Notes: generated by a model not told the origin, from the sequence alone. Numbered from the stretch's first letter, positions 8,046 to 15,410 are shown. The stretch: DNA of 17,576 nucleotides from CBDCEG01 sp965215775 (GCA_965215775.1 CBDCEG010000018.1:1-17576), one strand, 5' to 3'. Program-made: numbers and translations.

Positions 8046-8110
8046 TTTTTCCTCATTTGTTGGTTATTTAATTAAATCTTCTAATTTATATTTAGAAGCT
8101 TGTTGTTTTT
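7846..8110 (-). repeat. Direct repeat, inner copy (pairs with 8755-9019)
   Basis: This roughly 265-base segment covers the 5' end of Sel1 copy 2, its ribosome-binding site, the 18-base spacer and the last 47 bases of Sel1 copy 1. It is almost identical to 8755-9019 at an offset of exactly 909 bases. I count only a few substitutions across the unit by eye. It marks the junction between adjacent array members. Confidence 0.85.
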
Positions 8111-8954
8111 GTTTCTTTGAAAGCTTTTTGTTAACTCTATCCCAACCACTTGTAGTAAACTTACTATTATTTTTCTCTAACGCTTTTTTATAAAGAACAT
8201 ACGCTTTTGGGTAATTTCTTCTCACTCCTTTACCTTTTTCATAAAGAAAAGCTAGCTTTCCATAACCTAAGTAAGAATTATTTTTTATTGCCTCCTTATA
8301 CCAAAACATAGCTTTTTTATAATTTTTCTTAACACCATAACCGTGCTTATACATTGATCCTAAGTTAGTTTGAGAGATTGCATTTCCTTGTTTTGCTGCT
8401 TTTTTATACCATTTAATAACTTTTTTATAATCTCTCTTAAAACCACTTTTCCCAAAATATATAACTCCTAAATTATTTTGTGCTTCTGAATTCCCTTGCT
8501 CTGCTGATTTTCTATACCATATAGCAGCTTTTTTATAGTCTTTTTCTACTCCATGACCATTTCTATACATAGTCCCAAGGTTGTTTTGTGCAATACTATT
8601 CCCTTGTTCAGCTGACTTCTTAAACCACTTAACCGCATTTTTATTATTTTTTTCAACTCCTTTTGCAAAATAATACATACCTGCAAGGTTATTCATAGCT
8701 GTAACATTTCCTTGCTCGGCTGACTTCTTAAACCATTTAATTGCTTTTTTGTAGTCTAATTCCACTTGGGTGCAACCACAATAATATTTATGCCCAATAT
8801 CATATTGAGCTTGTGCATCTCCTTTTTTTGCTTTTGCCATTAGGTTATCAAAAGTAGTATTTCCAGTTTTTTGAGTTGCACAAGATGTTACAAAAACTAA
8901 TAAAAATATTATTTTTATTAGACTATTTAATTTCAATTTTTTAATTATTTTCAT
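8064..8954 (-). CDS. Sel1-repeat lipoprotein, copy 1 (about 6 repeats, longest)
   Basis: The first and longest gene of the array in transcription order, with 296 residues. It has the shared signal and lipobox VTSC (Cys25), the YYCGCTQVELDYKKA first repeat with two cysteines, then repeats beginning NNLAGMYYFAKGVEKNN, NNLGTMYRNGHGVEKDY, NNLGVIYFGKSGFKRDY, TNLGSMYKHGYGVKKNY and LAFLYEKGKGVRRNY, and the tail KQKQQASKYKLEDLIK. GAGG (8963-8960) is 5 bases upstream of the ATG. The stretch 7846-8110 matches 8755-9019 at a constant offset of 909 bases, which equals one gene plus the 18-base spacer, the mark of a tandem duplication. It lies 72 bases after fmt, so it is probably transcribed as a continuation of the waa/fmt run unless an unseen promoter exists. 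Confidence 0.87.
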   Translation of the reverse strand: MKIIKKLKLNSLIKIIFLLVFVTSCATQKTGNTTFDNLMAKAKKGDAQAQYDIGHKYYCGCTQVELDYKKAIKWFKKSAEQGNVTAMNNLAGMYYFAKGVEKNNKNAVKWFKKSAEQGNSIAQNNLGTMYRNGHGVEKDYKKAAIWYRKSAEQGNSEAQNNLGVIYFGKSGFKRDYKKVIKWYKKAAKQGNAISQTNLGSMYKHGYGVKKNYKKAMFWYKEAIKNNSYLGYGKLAFLYEKGKGVRRNYPKAYVLYKKALEKNNSKFTTSGWDRVNKKLSKKQKQQASKYKLEDLIK

Positions 8955-8972
8955 TTTTTCCTCATTTGTTGA

Positions 8973-9019
8973 TTATTTAATTAAATCTTCTAATTTATAT
9001 TTAGAAGCTCGTTGTTTTT
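8973..9019 (-). pseudogene. 3' relic of a lost or never-completed fifth Sel1 lipoprotein gene
   Basis: Read on the minus strand, 9017-8973 translates to KQRASKYKLEDLIK followed by TAA. This is the exact tail of Sel1 copy 1 with one change (Q to R). There is no upstream coding sequence: fmt ends at 9027. The tail therefore lies between fmt and the array as the residue of a tandem duplication or of the deletion of a further array member. It includes the inverted repeat at 8987-9007. Confidence 0.8.
8987..9007 (-). repeat. Small inverted repeat CTTCTAA-7 nt-TTAGAAG, repeated in the array
   Basis: CTTCTAA (8987-8993) and TTAGAAG (9001-9007) are perfect 7-base arms around a 7-base AT loop. The same element is at 8078-8098, and at 6458-6478 with one mismatch. 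There it is part of the coding sequence for the conserved ASKYKLED tail. Followed on the minus strand by ATTTAATTAAATAA, it could be a weak RNA hairpin near each gene's stop, but it has no U-tract typical of an intrinsic terminator. Confidence 0.45.
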
Positions 9020-9026
9020 ATTCCAT

Positions 9027-9968
9027 TTAATCTACAAAAACAAGCCCAACAAATGATTTTCCATTTATATAGTCTTTAACTAGCATTCGTTTTTTTCCTA
9101 TTTCTTGGATTTCTGTAATTAAAATAGCACCTTTTTCACATTTTACGATTACTCCTTGTTTATCTTCAGAAATAACTGTTCCATTTGATTTATCGCTATG
9201 ATTGTCTATTTTAGTCGCTGAGAATATTCTAAATCTAACACCAGTATTTGCTTGTGTATGAGCAACTGGAACTGGGTTAAAAGCTCTAATTTTTCTACAA
9301 ATGATTTCTGCAGTTTCATTCCAATTTATCTGTGCTTCTTGCTTTGTTAATTTTTTGGCGTAAGTTTCTCCTATTTCACTTTGTGGCATTGGCTTTTTGC
9401 TTGCCAAAAATATTTTTGGAATTGTTTCAATTAGTAAGTTAGCACCAACTTCTTGCATTTCATTGTGTAATAATTCAGAAGTTGTTTGCTCCGTTATTTT
9501 AATTTCAGTTTCACTCCAAACATCCCCAGTATCAAGCCCCAAATCCATTTGCATTATTGAAACTCCAGTTTTATCATCTCCAGCTTCTATAGCACGCTGA
9601 ATTGGAGCAGCACCTCGCCATCGTGGAAGTAAAGAGCCATGCACATTTATCGCACCAAACTTAGCCCAATCAAGTGTCCATTGTGGCAATAGCAAACCAT
9701 AAGCAACAACTATTAATAAATCTGGTGTTATCTCTTCAAGCTTTTGTTTTGCTAGTTCATCTAACTTAATTGGTTGGAAAATTTCAATATTATTTTCAAG
9801 TGCAATTTTCTTTACAGGACTTTGGGTAAGCTTTTTCCCTCGCCCAGATTTTCTATCAGGTTGGGTCAAAACTAAGCTTGGTTTCAAACCATTATCAATT
9901 AAAGCTTGTAAGTGAAATGCTGCAAAATCAGGAGTTCCTGCAAAAACTATATTTTTATTATTTTTCAT
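9027..9968 (-). CDS. fmt: Fmt, methionyl-tRNA formyltransferase
   Basis: This 313-residue enzyme (E. coli Fmt 315) formylates Met-tRNA(fMet) with 10-formyl-tetrahydrofolate, making the initiator for translation. The N-terminal Rossmann-like domain begins IVFAGTPDFAA. The catalytic core has the INVHGSLLPRWRGAAP segment (107-122), with N108 and H110, and LDTGD with D146, matching the Asn/His/Asp catalytic triad of formyltransferases. A lysine-rich stretch KSGRGKKLTQSPVK (40-53) corresponds to the tRNA-binding loop. The C-terminal beta-barrel domain is complete. A good GAGGT (9981-9977) precedes the ATG. It lies 21 bases after waaP, an unusual neighbour because fmt most often pairs with def, and no def is in view. 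Confidence 0.95.
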   Translation of the reverse strand: MKNNKNIVFAGTPDFAAFHLQALIDNGLKPSLVLTQPDRKSGRGKKLTQSPVKKIALENNIEIFQPIKLDELAKQKLEEITPDLLIVVAYGLLLPQWTLDWAKFGAINVHGSLLPRWRGAAPIQRAIEAGDDKTGVSIMQMDLGLDTGDVWSETEIKITEQTTSELLHNEMQEVGANLLIETIPKIFLASKKPMPQSEIGETYAKKLTKQEAQINWNETAEIICRKIRAFNPVPVAHTQANTGVRFRIFSATKIDNHSDKSNGTVISEDKQGVIVKCEKGAILITEIQEIGKKRMLVKDYINGKSFVGLVFVD

Positions 9969-9989
9969 ATTTTATTACCTCAATTTTTA

Positions 9990-10712
9990 TTAATCTCTTT
10001 TATCTCTTGCAAATAATACCTTCGCACGATTATTTACTTTTTGCCAAAAGTCTTTCTCGTTATTGAATATTTCTCTAAGTGATTGTTGTTTATAGGCTTT
10101 TACAAATCTTAATTTATCAGTTTTTGTTAAAGTATTCTCAGCAGAAAATAACAATGCACCCAAATCTTTTATAATTAAGTCTTTTTGATTAGGTTTTATT
10201 TTTTGACAGCGGTGCAAATCAATCAAAACCAATTCATTATCTTTTTTAAGAAAATGGCAAAGGTAAAAATCTCGGTGAATAATATTATTTGAATGAATTT
10301 TCCTAGCAATTTTTGCAACTTCATCAATATATTTGTTTTTTGATTTATCTAGCTTTTGGTTATTATCAATAGCTTTGTAAACTAAATCTTCCAAACTTTC
10401 ACAATCTCCCAAATCTTCTAAAGCTATAAAAGATTCTTGGTTAAATCCTTTTCCGCTTTCATAAAATTCTAATATTTGAGGAACTTTAACTCCTATTTCT
10501 TCAAGTATTTCTATACCATATTTTTCTTGCCTTGCTCCTGTAACTGGTTTTTTTAGTTTTAATATTGTTTTGATGTATTCTGCTAAGCCCATTTTTTTAT
10601 GGAGCTTTACAACAACTGATTTTCCATCTGTTATAACTCGTTTTGTTATTCTATTTTTAACTTGGCGGAATATTTTCCCCTCAAGCTGTTGATAATATTC
10701 AAATCTATTCAT
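9990..10712 (-). CDS. waaP: WaaP-like LPS core heptose I kinase
   Basis: This 240-residue protein is shorter than E. coli WaaP (265), mainly at the N-terminus. WaaP phosphorylates O-4 of heptose I in the LPS inner core, which stabilises the outer membrane. It has a small eukaryotic-like kinase fold: GKSVVVKLHKK (K36 candidate ATP lysine), the LKKPVTGARQE segment matching the RMPVLGADRE region of WaaP, IALEDLGDCESLEDLV, the catalytic loop HRDFYLCHFL (D148) and the metal-binding IDLHRCQ (D165). The catalytic residues are intact, so it is probably active. Its ATG overlaps the waaC-waaG stop by one base (TAATG), implying translational coupling. A related KdkA/InaA-type kinase is the alternative, but HRDxYxCHF and the waa context favour WaaP. 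Confidence 0.87.
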   Translation of the reverse strand: MNRFEYYQQLEGKIFRQVKNRITKRVITDGKSVVVKLHKKMGLAEYIKTILKLKKPVTGARQEKYGIEILEEIGVKVPQILEFYESGKGFNQESFIALEDLGDCESLEDLVYKAIDNNQKLDKSKNKYIDEVAKIARKIHSNNIIHRDFYLCHFLKKDNELVLIDLHRCQKIKPNQKDLIIKDLGALLFSAENTLTKTDKLRFVKAYKQQSLREIFNNEKDFWQKVNNRAKVLFARDKRD

Positions 10713-12910
10713 TATTTTGCATTACCTTTGTTATTACTACTATTATTTTGATTATTGGTTTTTGCAACTTCTATAATTTCTTGGTAAATCGTATCAACTA
10801 TTTTGTATAAATTTTCTTTATGAGCGTAATTTATTGCACTTTCACGCATAACTTGGTTATCATTTGTAAGCATTTCATTTAAATTTTTATTTATATCTTG
10901 TTGAATTTGTTGCTCTGTTTGATTTGTATTTATAACTTTCCCTATTTTCGCATCTTTTATATAAACCGCATATCCACAAATATCAGTTGTCAAAACTGGC
11001 AATCCATTAATTAACGCTTCTAACAAAACCGTTCCTGTATTTTCATTATAAGCTGGGTGAAGTAGTAAATCAGCGGTTCTCATAAGTTTTGTAACATCAT
11101 CTCTTGCACCCAAAAACTTAACTTGCTTAGAAACTCCTAGCTTGTTAGCTAAACTTATGAATTTACTTGTCTTATCATCGCCTGCAATCCATAGCTGTGT
11201 TTCTTGTTTTAAACTATCTGGTAAATTTGAAAGTGCAATTATTGCCCTATTAACACCTTTGGTTTTAAAACCAGAACCAACCATTAAAACTAATTTGCCT
11301 TTAATATTATAATCATTTTTATTTTGCAAAAACAAACCATTATCAAATTTTTCTAGTCTTTTATTAATATCTACATTTGCAGGTAATAAAATAGTGTTTT
11401 TTATACTCGTTGGATAATATTTGGCGTATTTATCAGCTTCAGTTTTTGAAAGCATTAAAAACTTAGTTTTAATATTCTCAAATAAGTTTTTTTCTATATT
11501 TTTAAAATGTCTATAACGGCGAAGTAATTTATATAAAAACCCTCGTTCATTATCTGCTTTAGCTTGATAGCAACCATCAGCCACATAATAAACATCTAAA
11601 AAAGGCATTTTATTAAAACCAATTACACAATCATAATTATTACTTTTTAAGTGTTTTTCTAGTTGTTTGAAAAAGTAATTATTCCTAGTTGCAGAGCTTC
11701 CTTTTTTTCTTTCTAAAATAAATAAGTTAGTATTTTCTATCTTTTCTCCTTGCCAATCCATAGTTACTATATCTACGCTATGACTTTTATTAATAAGCTT
11801 TTTTGTTACTTTATGAAAATCTTTTTGCAACCCACCATAAGGAAAATAATTAAATAAAACCACACAAAATCTAAACTTTTTAATTTCCAATTTATCAACT
11901 AATCCATTAAAAACATCTTTTGGTTTTACTCGTAACATACAACTAGAACTATCTTCTTGTAAATTAATACATTTTCGTTTCATACAAGGAGAACATTCAA
12001 GTTTTTCACCAACAACTACACCATTAATATTATAAGGTGCTGTTAAATTAGGATTTGTTGCACCAAAAATAGTAACCAAAGGAACTTCCAAAGCTCCAGC
12101 CAAATGTGCCAAACCTGTATCAACGCTTATAATTCCAGCAACAGTTGCAAAGAGTTTTATAATTTGTGAAATTTCTAATCTATCCAAAACTTCAATATTT
12201 TCAATATCTTTTGCAATTAATTGTGCAGTTTGTTTTTCTTCTTTGTTACCAAATAAAAGTTTGATTTTATAATCTTTTTCAATAAATAATTTTGCTAATT
12301 CACGCCAATTTTTTATTGGATATTTTTTACTTTCCCAAGCTGTTCCATGCAAAAACATAATTGTTTTTTGTTTTTTATCAGTATTTTTAGGTAAAAACTT
12401 AGGTAAATCTTTAGGGATTTTATAATCTAAAGCTTTTGCAAATAACTCTCTTTGTCTTTTTATTGCATGTTTATTTTTATCTACAAAATAACTTTTTTGA
12501 TAAAACTTTGTTGCCAAAGGCTCTCTAGCTGATAATTTATCAAATCCAACTATATTTCCACCCTCAATTCTAAGTGCTTGTTTAGCTAGGAATGCTGATT
12601 TTAATAATCCTTGTGCATCAATAACCAAATCATATTTTGTTTTTCTTAATTCTTTTTTAAACTCTCTAAACTCTGCTAAATATTTAATTGGAGATTTTCG
12701 CCATTTTCTAAATTCAACTTGGATAACTTTATTTATAAGTGGAGATTCTTTTACAATATCTGCAAAAGATTTTTCAACCATAAAATCAATTTCTAAAGTC
12801 TCATTTGTAGTTTTTGAAATATTTTTTGTATTATTTATAACATCATTTATAGCAGGCAAACAATGAATAACATCGCCTAATGAAGAAGTTTTCACAACTA
12901 AAATTTTCAC
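10712..12910 (-). CDS. Fusion of heptosyltransferase I (WaaC) and core glucosyltransferase (WaaG)
   Basis: The 732-residue chain has two clear halves. Residues 1-341 are a GT9 heptosyltransferase I: KTSSLGDVIHCLPA with D13, FLHGTAWESKKYP (186-198), ISVDTGLAHLAGA (261-273) and a Cys cluster (306, 309, 314, 324). Residues about 346-715 are a GT4 WaaG-type transferase, with FNYFPYGGLQKDF (353-365), GFNKMPFLDVYYVADGCY (431-448), RRYRHF, GSGFKTKGVNRA and the EX7E pair E623/E631 in HPAYNENTGTVLLEA. In E. coli these are separate proteins (WaaC adds heptose I; WaaG adds the first glucose to heptose II). The reading frame is continuous and the join KFRFCVVLF aligns with the start of WaaG, with no internal Met there. 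The start is GTG directly after the waaF stop, with GGAG (12920-12917) 6 bases upstream. Confidence 0.88.
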   Translation of the reverse strand: MKILVVKTSSLGDVIHCLPAINDVINNTKNISKTTNETLEIDFMVEKSFADIVKESPLINKVIQVEFRKWRKSPIKYLAEFREFKKELRKTKYDLVIDAQGLLKSAFLAKQALRIEGGNIVGFDKLSAREPLATKFYQKSYFVDKNKHAIKRQRELFAKALDYKIPKDLPKFLPKNTDKKQKTIMFLHGTAWESKKYPIKNWRELAKLFIEKDYKIKLLFGNKEEKQTAQLIAKDIENIEVLDRLEISQIIKLFATVAGIISVDTGLAHLAGALEVPLVTIFGATNPNLTAPYNINGVVVGEKLECSPCMKRKCINLQEDSSSCMLRVKPKDVFNGLVDKLEIKKFRFCVVLFNYFPYGGLQKDFHKVTKKLINKSHSVDIVTMDWQGEKIENTNLFILERKKGSSATRNNYFFKQLEKHLKSNNYDCVIGFNKMPFLDVYYVADGCYQAKADNERGFLYKLLRRYRHFKNIEKNLFENIKTKFLMLSKTEADKYAKYYPTSIKNTILLPANVDINKRLEKFDNGLFLQNKNDYNIKGKLVLMVGSGFKTKGVNRAIIALSNLPDSLKQETQLWIAGDDKTSKFISLANKLGVSKQVKFLGARDDVTKLMRTADLLLHPAYNENTGTVLLEALINGLPVLTTDICGYAVYIKDAKIGKVINTNQTEQQIQQDINKNLNEMLTNDNQVMRESAINYAHKENLYKIVDTIYQEIIEVAKTNNQNNSSNNKGNAK

Positions 12911-13918
12911 TTATAACTCCATTAAGTTTACAACGCTATCAACTGAAATGGTTTTCATACATTTGTGAAATTCTTCCCCTTTTAAAGGGCATTCGCGTTT
13001 AAAACAAGGGCTACAATCTATATTATTATTTTTTATAATTTTGGCCTTTTCTGAAAGTGGCGGTGTCATTTTAGTAGTAGTTGAGCCATAAATTGCAAAA
13101 ACTTCAGAGCCAACTGCGGCCGCAATATGCATAAGCCCTGAGTCATTTGTTAGAACTTTTTCAGACATTGCTAACAAATCAATTGCATCAATTATTGTAG
13201 TTTTCCCTGCCAAATTTATAACTGATTTTGAATTGTTTTGAATAGTTTCAATAAACGCGGAGTCTTTTGCAGAACCCAAAGCTATAACTTGATAACCTTT
13301 TGTAATTGCAATATTAGAAACTTTCGCAAATCGTTTCAAAGACCATTGTTTTGAAGAACCATATTCTGCTCCAGGGCAGATTGCTATTAACTTATTAGAT
13401 AATCCAAATTTTTCTTTTAATATCCGTTGGTTCTCTAAATTAACTGTTAATTTTGGTTTTATAATTTCAAAGTTTACATTTTCATCCTTTTTACCATTAT
13501 CATTCCCTAAAAAAACAAATCTTTGCACGGTTTTTGGGAAATTAGTTTTATCTAACTTTCTAGTTTCAGTGAGCAAACCATATCTAAGTTCGCCAACAAA
13601 TCCAATTCTATTAGGTATTTTTGCAAAAAAAGGAATTAAAGCAGATTTAAAACTTTTGGGTAAAATGATAGCTGTATCAAATTGATTTATTAAAGACTTA
13701 CCAATTTCTTTTCGCTTAGAAAAAGCAAACTGACCATGAGCAAAATCTCCTAAAATAAGTTCATCAACTTCTGGCATTCTTTTTGCAACTTCTAGTGTCC
13801 ATTTTGGGGCAAGAATTGATATTTTCTCAACGCCTTTTTCTTTCAAATCTTTAAAAAGAGATTGTGCCATAACCATATCGCCAACCCAAGCTGGTGCTAT
13901 TATAAGTACTTTTTTCAT
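12911..13918 (-). CDS. waaF: WaaF, ADP-heptose:LPS heptosyltransferase II
   Basis: This 335-residue GT9 enzyme transfers the second heptose onto heptose I of the LPS inner core in the cytoplasm. Its start, IIAPAWVGDMVMAQSLF (with D13), is the recognisable WaaF N-terminus. Further motifs are LILAPKW-type loop ILAPKW..RMPEVDELI, CPGAEYGSSKQW (181-192, nucleotide-sugar binding), LTNDSGLMHIAAAVG (256-270) and the C-terminal Cys cluster CSPCFKREC..C (302, 305, 310, 320) typical of WaaF proteins. Its last codons (GAG TTA TAA) supply the ribosome-binding site of the next gene, so it is translationally coupled to it. The spacer from the upstream fusion gene is 37 bases. No clear Shine-Dalgarno precedes its own ATG. 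Confidence 0.93.
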   Translation of the reverse strand: MKKVLIIAPAWVGDMVMAQSLFKDLKEKGVEKISILAPKWTLEVAKRMPEVDELILGDFAHGQFAFSKRKEIGKSLINQFDTAIILPKSFKSALIPFFAKIPNRIGFVGELRYGLLTETRKLDKTNFPKTVQRFVFLGNDNGKKDENVNFEIIKPKLTVNLENQRILKEKFGLSNKLIAICPGAEYGSSKQWSLKRFAKVSNIAITKGYQVIALGSAKDSAFIETIQNNSKSVINLAGKTTIIDAIDLLAMSEKVLTNDSGLMHIAAAVGSEVFAIYGSTTTKMTPPLSEKAKIIKNNNIDCSPCFKRECPLKGEEFHKCMKTISVDSVVNLMEL

Positions 13919-13955
13919 TATTATTTTATTTTGTGGTTGTGAGTTTTGTCAAAGT

Positions 13956-15227
13956 CTAAATGTAATAACGCATAATTATTGCATTCTCACCATTTTTATA
14001 ATATTTATCTCTAACGGCAATATTTGAAAACCCCATTTCTTCATAAAAATTAATAGCTAAAATGTTTGAAGCTCTAACTTCCAAAAATATAACTTTAACT
14101 TTTCTGTGTTCACATTCTGCAATTAATTCTTTGACTATTTTTTTGGCATAACCATTTCCTTGTTGAGGCTTATTACAAACAATATGTAATAACTCTGCTT
14201 CATCAGAAATAATTCTATAAATCAAAAAAGCAATCAAATTACCATCTTTAAAATATCCAAAGTTACTATCAGATTTCAAACTACTTAGAATATTTCCAGT
14301 AGTCCAAGGCTCAGGGTTACTTTCCTGTTCTATTTGCTGAGCTTTTTTAAAGAAAAATGGGCTAAATTCAATAATGCCATCTTGTTTTTTGGTATCTAAA
14401 CATTTAGATTTATTTTTATTAAAAAATTCTTTTAATACTTTCCAAATCCGCCCTTTTTCCTTTGGAACTCTTTGCAAATAATCCAAAGCAGGCATTATTA
14501 CAACTGGAATTTCTTTTGCCAAATTAGTTTCTTGTGAGCTACTCTTATATTTAAAAATATAATCTTGTGAAGCTAGCTCGCCTACGGTTGCATTTGAATT
14601 TGTAAAAATTTGTGAAATCATTCTTCCAGCAAGAATGATAGTTTTTGGATTTAGGTTTGCTATTGTTTTGGAAACTTCTTTTATAATATCTTGAACCTGT
14701 TCTTCATTTGGATCTTTGTATATATTCTCACGAACTTCTGCAAGCGTAAAAATACTTGTTAATTCATAACTATCAATCCCCAAAGCTGACATTATATTTT
14801 CTAACATTTCTAGCTCACTAGATTTATATTCTATTTTACAATCAGTTATAACCAATGCCGTAATATTTCCCTGCTGTTCACTTGGTGATTTTATATCTAA
14901 ATTTATAATATTAGTTTCTGGTAATTTATAGTTATCATCAGATTTTAAGATTATTTTTTGTGGCATTCTTGGGCTTAATGATGCAGGTCTTTTGGGTTTT
15001 GTTATAGGTTTTTCTGTTTCTATATTTTTGAATTTGTTAGTTTGTTGCAAAGTGTCTTCAATTGAAATACTCAAATTTATTTGTTTGGAAATTTCTGAGA
15101 TAGTTTCACTTATTCTTTGTGCTTTTTTTGTTGGAGGTATATCAATATTCAAAAATGTAGTATCTACATCTAAATTATTTAAAATATCTAATTGTAGTCT
15201 GCTCCATTTTTCCAAGGGATTTTCCAC
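13956..15227 (-). CDS. Fusion of HolD-like (psi/UDG-fold) domain and RimI N-acetyltransferase
   Basis: The 423-residue protein joins two parts. The N-terminus has an LQLDILNNLDVDTTF stretch (11-25), resembling the chi-binding start of psi. A Pro/Lys-rich linker (about 31-118) follows, then a uracil-DNA-glycosylase-like domain (120-270): ITALVITD, NPKTIILAGRMISQIF (193-208) and PVVIMPALDYLQRVPKEKGRIW (241-262). The glycosylase GEAPG motif and catalytic His are absent, so it is unlikely to cut uracil. This fits HolD, the DNA polymerase III psi subunit. Residues about 285-423 are RimI (GNAT), with NPEPWT, DEAELLHIVCNKPQQGNGYA (acetyl-CoA motif Q356-x-x-G359-x-A361), IFLEVRASN, AINFYEEMGF and RDKYYKNGENAIIM. 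RimI acetylates the N-terminal alanine of ribosomal protein S18. E. coli holD and rimI are adjacent separate genes. The start is discussed under the ribosome-binding-site entry. Confidence 0.8.
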   Translation of the reverse strand: MENPLEKWSRLQLDILNNLDVDTTFLNIDIPPTKKAQRISETISEISKQINLSISIEDTLQQTNKFKNIETEKPITKPKRPASLSPRMPQKIILKSDDNYKLPETNIINLDIKSPSEQQGNITALVITDCKIEYKSSELEMLENIMSALGIDSYELTSIFTLAEVRENIYKDPNEEQVQDIIKEVSKTIANLNPKTIILAGRMISQIFTNSNATVGELASQDYIFKYKSSSQETNLAKEIPVVIMPALDYLQRVPKEKGRIWKVLKEFFNKNKSKCLDTKKQDGIIEFSPFFFKKAQQIEQESNPEPWTTGNILSSLKSDSNFGYFKDGNLIAFLIYRIISDEAELLHIVCNKPQQGNGYAKKIVKELIAECEHRKVKVIFLEVRASNILAINFYEEMGFSNIAVRDKYYKNGENAIIMRYYI

Positions 15228-15229
15228 CT
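15213..15229 (-). promoter_or_regulatory. Ribosome-binding site bearing on the holD/rimI start
   Basis: The 423-residue frame starts at GTG 15227-15225, directly after an in-frame TAG, and has no Shine-Dalgarno at a proper distance. AGGTGG (15229-15224), one base off AGGAGG, overlaps that GTG and stands 8 bases before an in-frame TTG at residue 5 (15215-15213). The true start may therefore be the TTG, giving 419 residues. Both keep the psi-like N-terminus. Confidence 0.5.
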
Positions 15230-15265
15230 AATTTTTGTGTGTTTTTAAAAAGTGCTAATTCGACA

Positions 15266-15294
15266 ATTATACCCTTTCAAAGCATAATTAGTAA
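15266..15294 (-). promoter_or_regulatory. Probable sigma70 promoter of holD/rimI-waaF-waaCG-waaP-fmt
   Basis: On the minus strand a perfect TATAAT (15271-15266) lies 17 bases from TTACTA (15294-15289), a weak -35 (3 of 6). Transcription would start near 15259, about 32 bases before the GTG. The next gene starts are close or overlapping as far as fmt, so this is the best candidate promoter for the whole run and possibly the Sel1 array. Confidence 0.55.
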
Positions 15295-15360
15295 CTATTT
15301 ATAACAATTTTATCAAAGAATAATATTAGATAACAAAGATTGTTTTATATTTTAGTTTTT

Positions 15361-15389
15361 TACTTTAAAATAAACCCTTTATTTACAAT
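15361..15389 (+). promoter_or_regulatory. Weak candidate promoter of lysS
   Basis: TACAAT (15384-15389) matches 5 of 6 positions of a -10, and TACTTT (15361-15366) stands 17 bases upstream as a poor -35. The TSS would be near 15396, leaving a leader of about 15 bases. The region is so AT-rich that other placements are possible. CGGAAA (15399-15404) is a weak ribosome-binding site 8 bases from the lysS ATG. Confidence 0.3.
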
Positions 15390-15410
15390 ATATTTCAACG
15401 GAAATCAAAT

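Larger units (their letters stand above)
8755..9019 (-). repeat. Direct repeat, outer copy (pairs with 7846-8110)
   Basis: The outer copy of the 909-base-offset repeat covers the 5' end of Sel1 copy 1, its ribosome-binding site and a leftover 3' end of a vanished Sel1 gene. It stops abruptly at about 9019, 7 bases before the fmt stop codon. Confidence 0.85.

Noticed and set aside
5790..9019. Possible CRISPR array because of regularly repeated text
   Set aside because: The repeats encode the helical Sel1 motif in frame at about 108-base spacing and vary like protein repeats; there are no short identical repeats with unique spacers and no cas genes.
8955..9026. Intrinsic terminator after fmt formed by CTTCTAA/TTAGAAG
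   Set aside because: The stem is only 7 bases, AT-rich, and lacks a U-tract; the same element lies within the coding tails of array genes.
13956..15227. Active uracil-DNA glycosylase fused to RimI
   Set aside because: The GEAPG active-site motif, the Fe-S cysteines and the catalytic His of family 4/5 enzymes are not visible, so a psi-like role fits better.
14992..15231. Hydrophobic open frame antisense to the holD/rimI N-terminus
   Set aside because: Shadow of the coding frame in AT-rich DNA; hydrophobicity arises from the complement of Lys/Glu/Ile codons.
15228..15410. tRNA or small RNA gene in the divergent region
   Set aside because: No cloverleaf or GC-rich stem is visible; the stretch is explained by promoters and AT-rich spacer.
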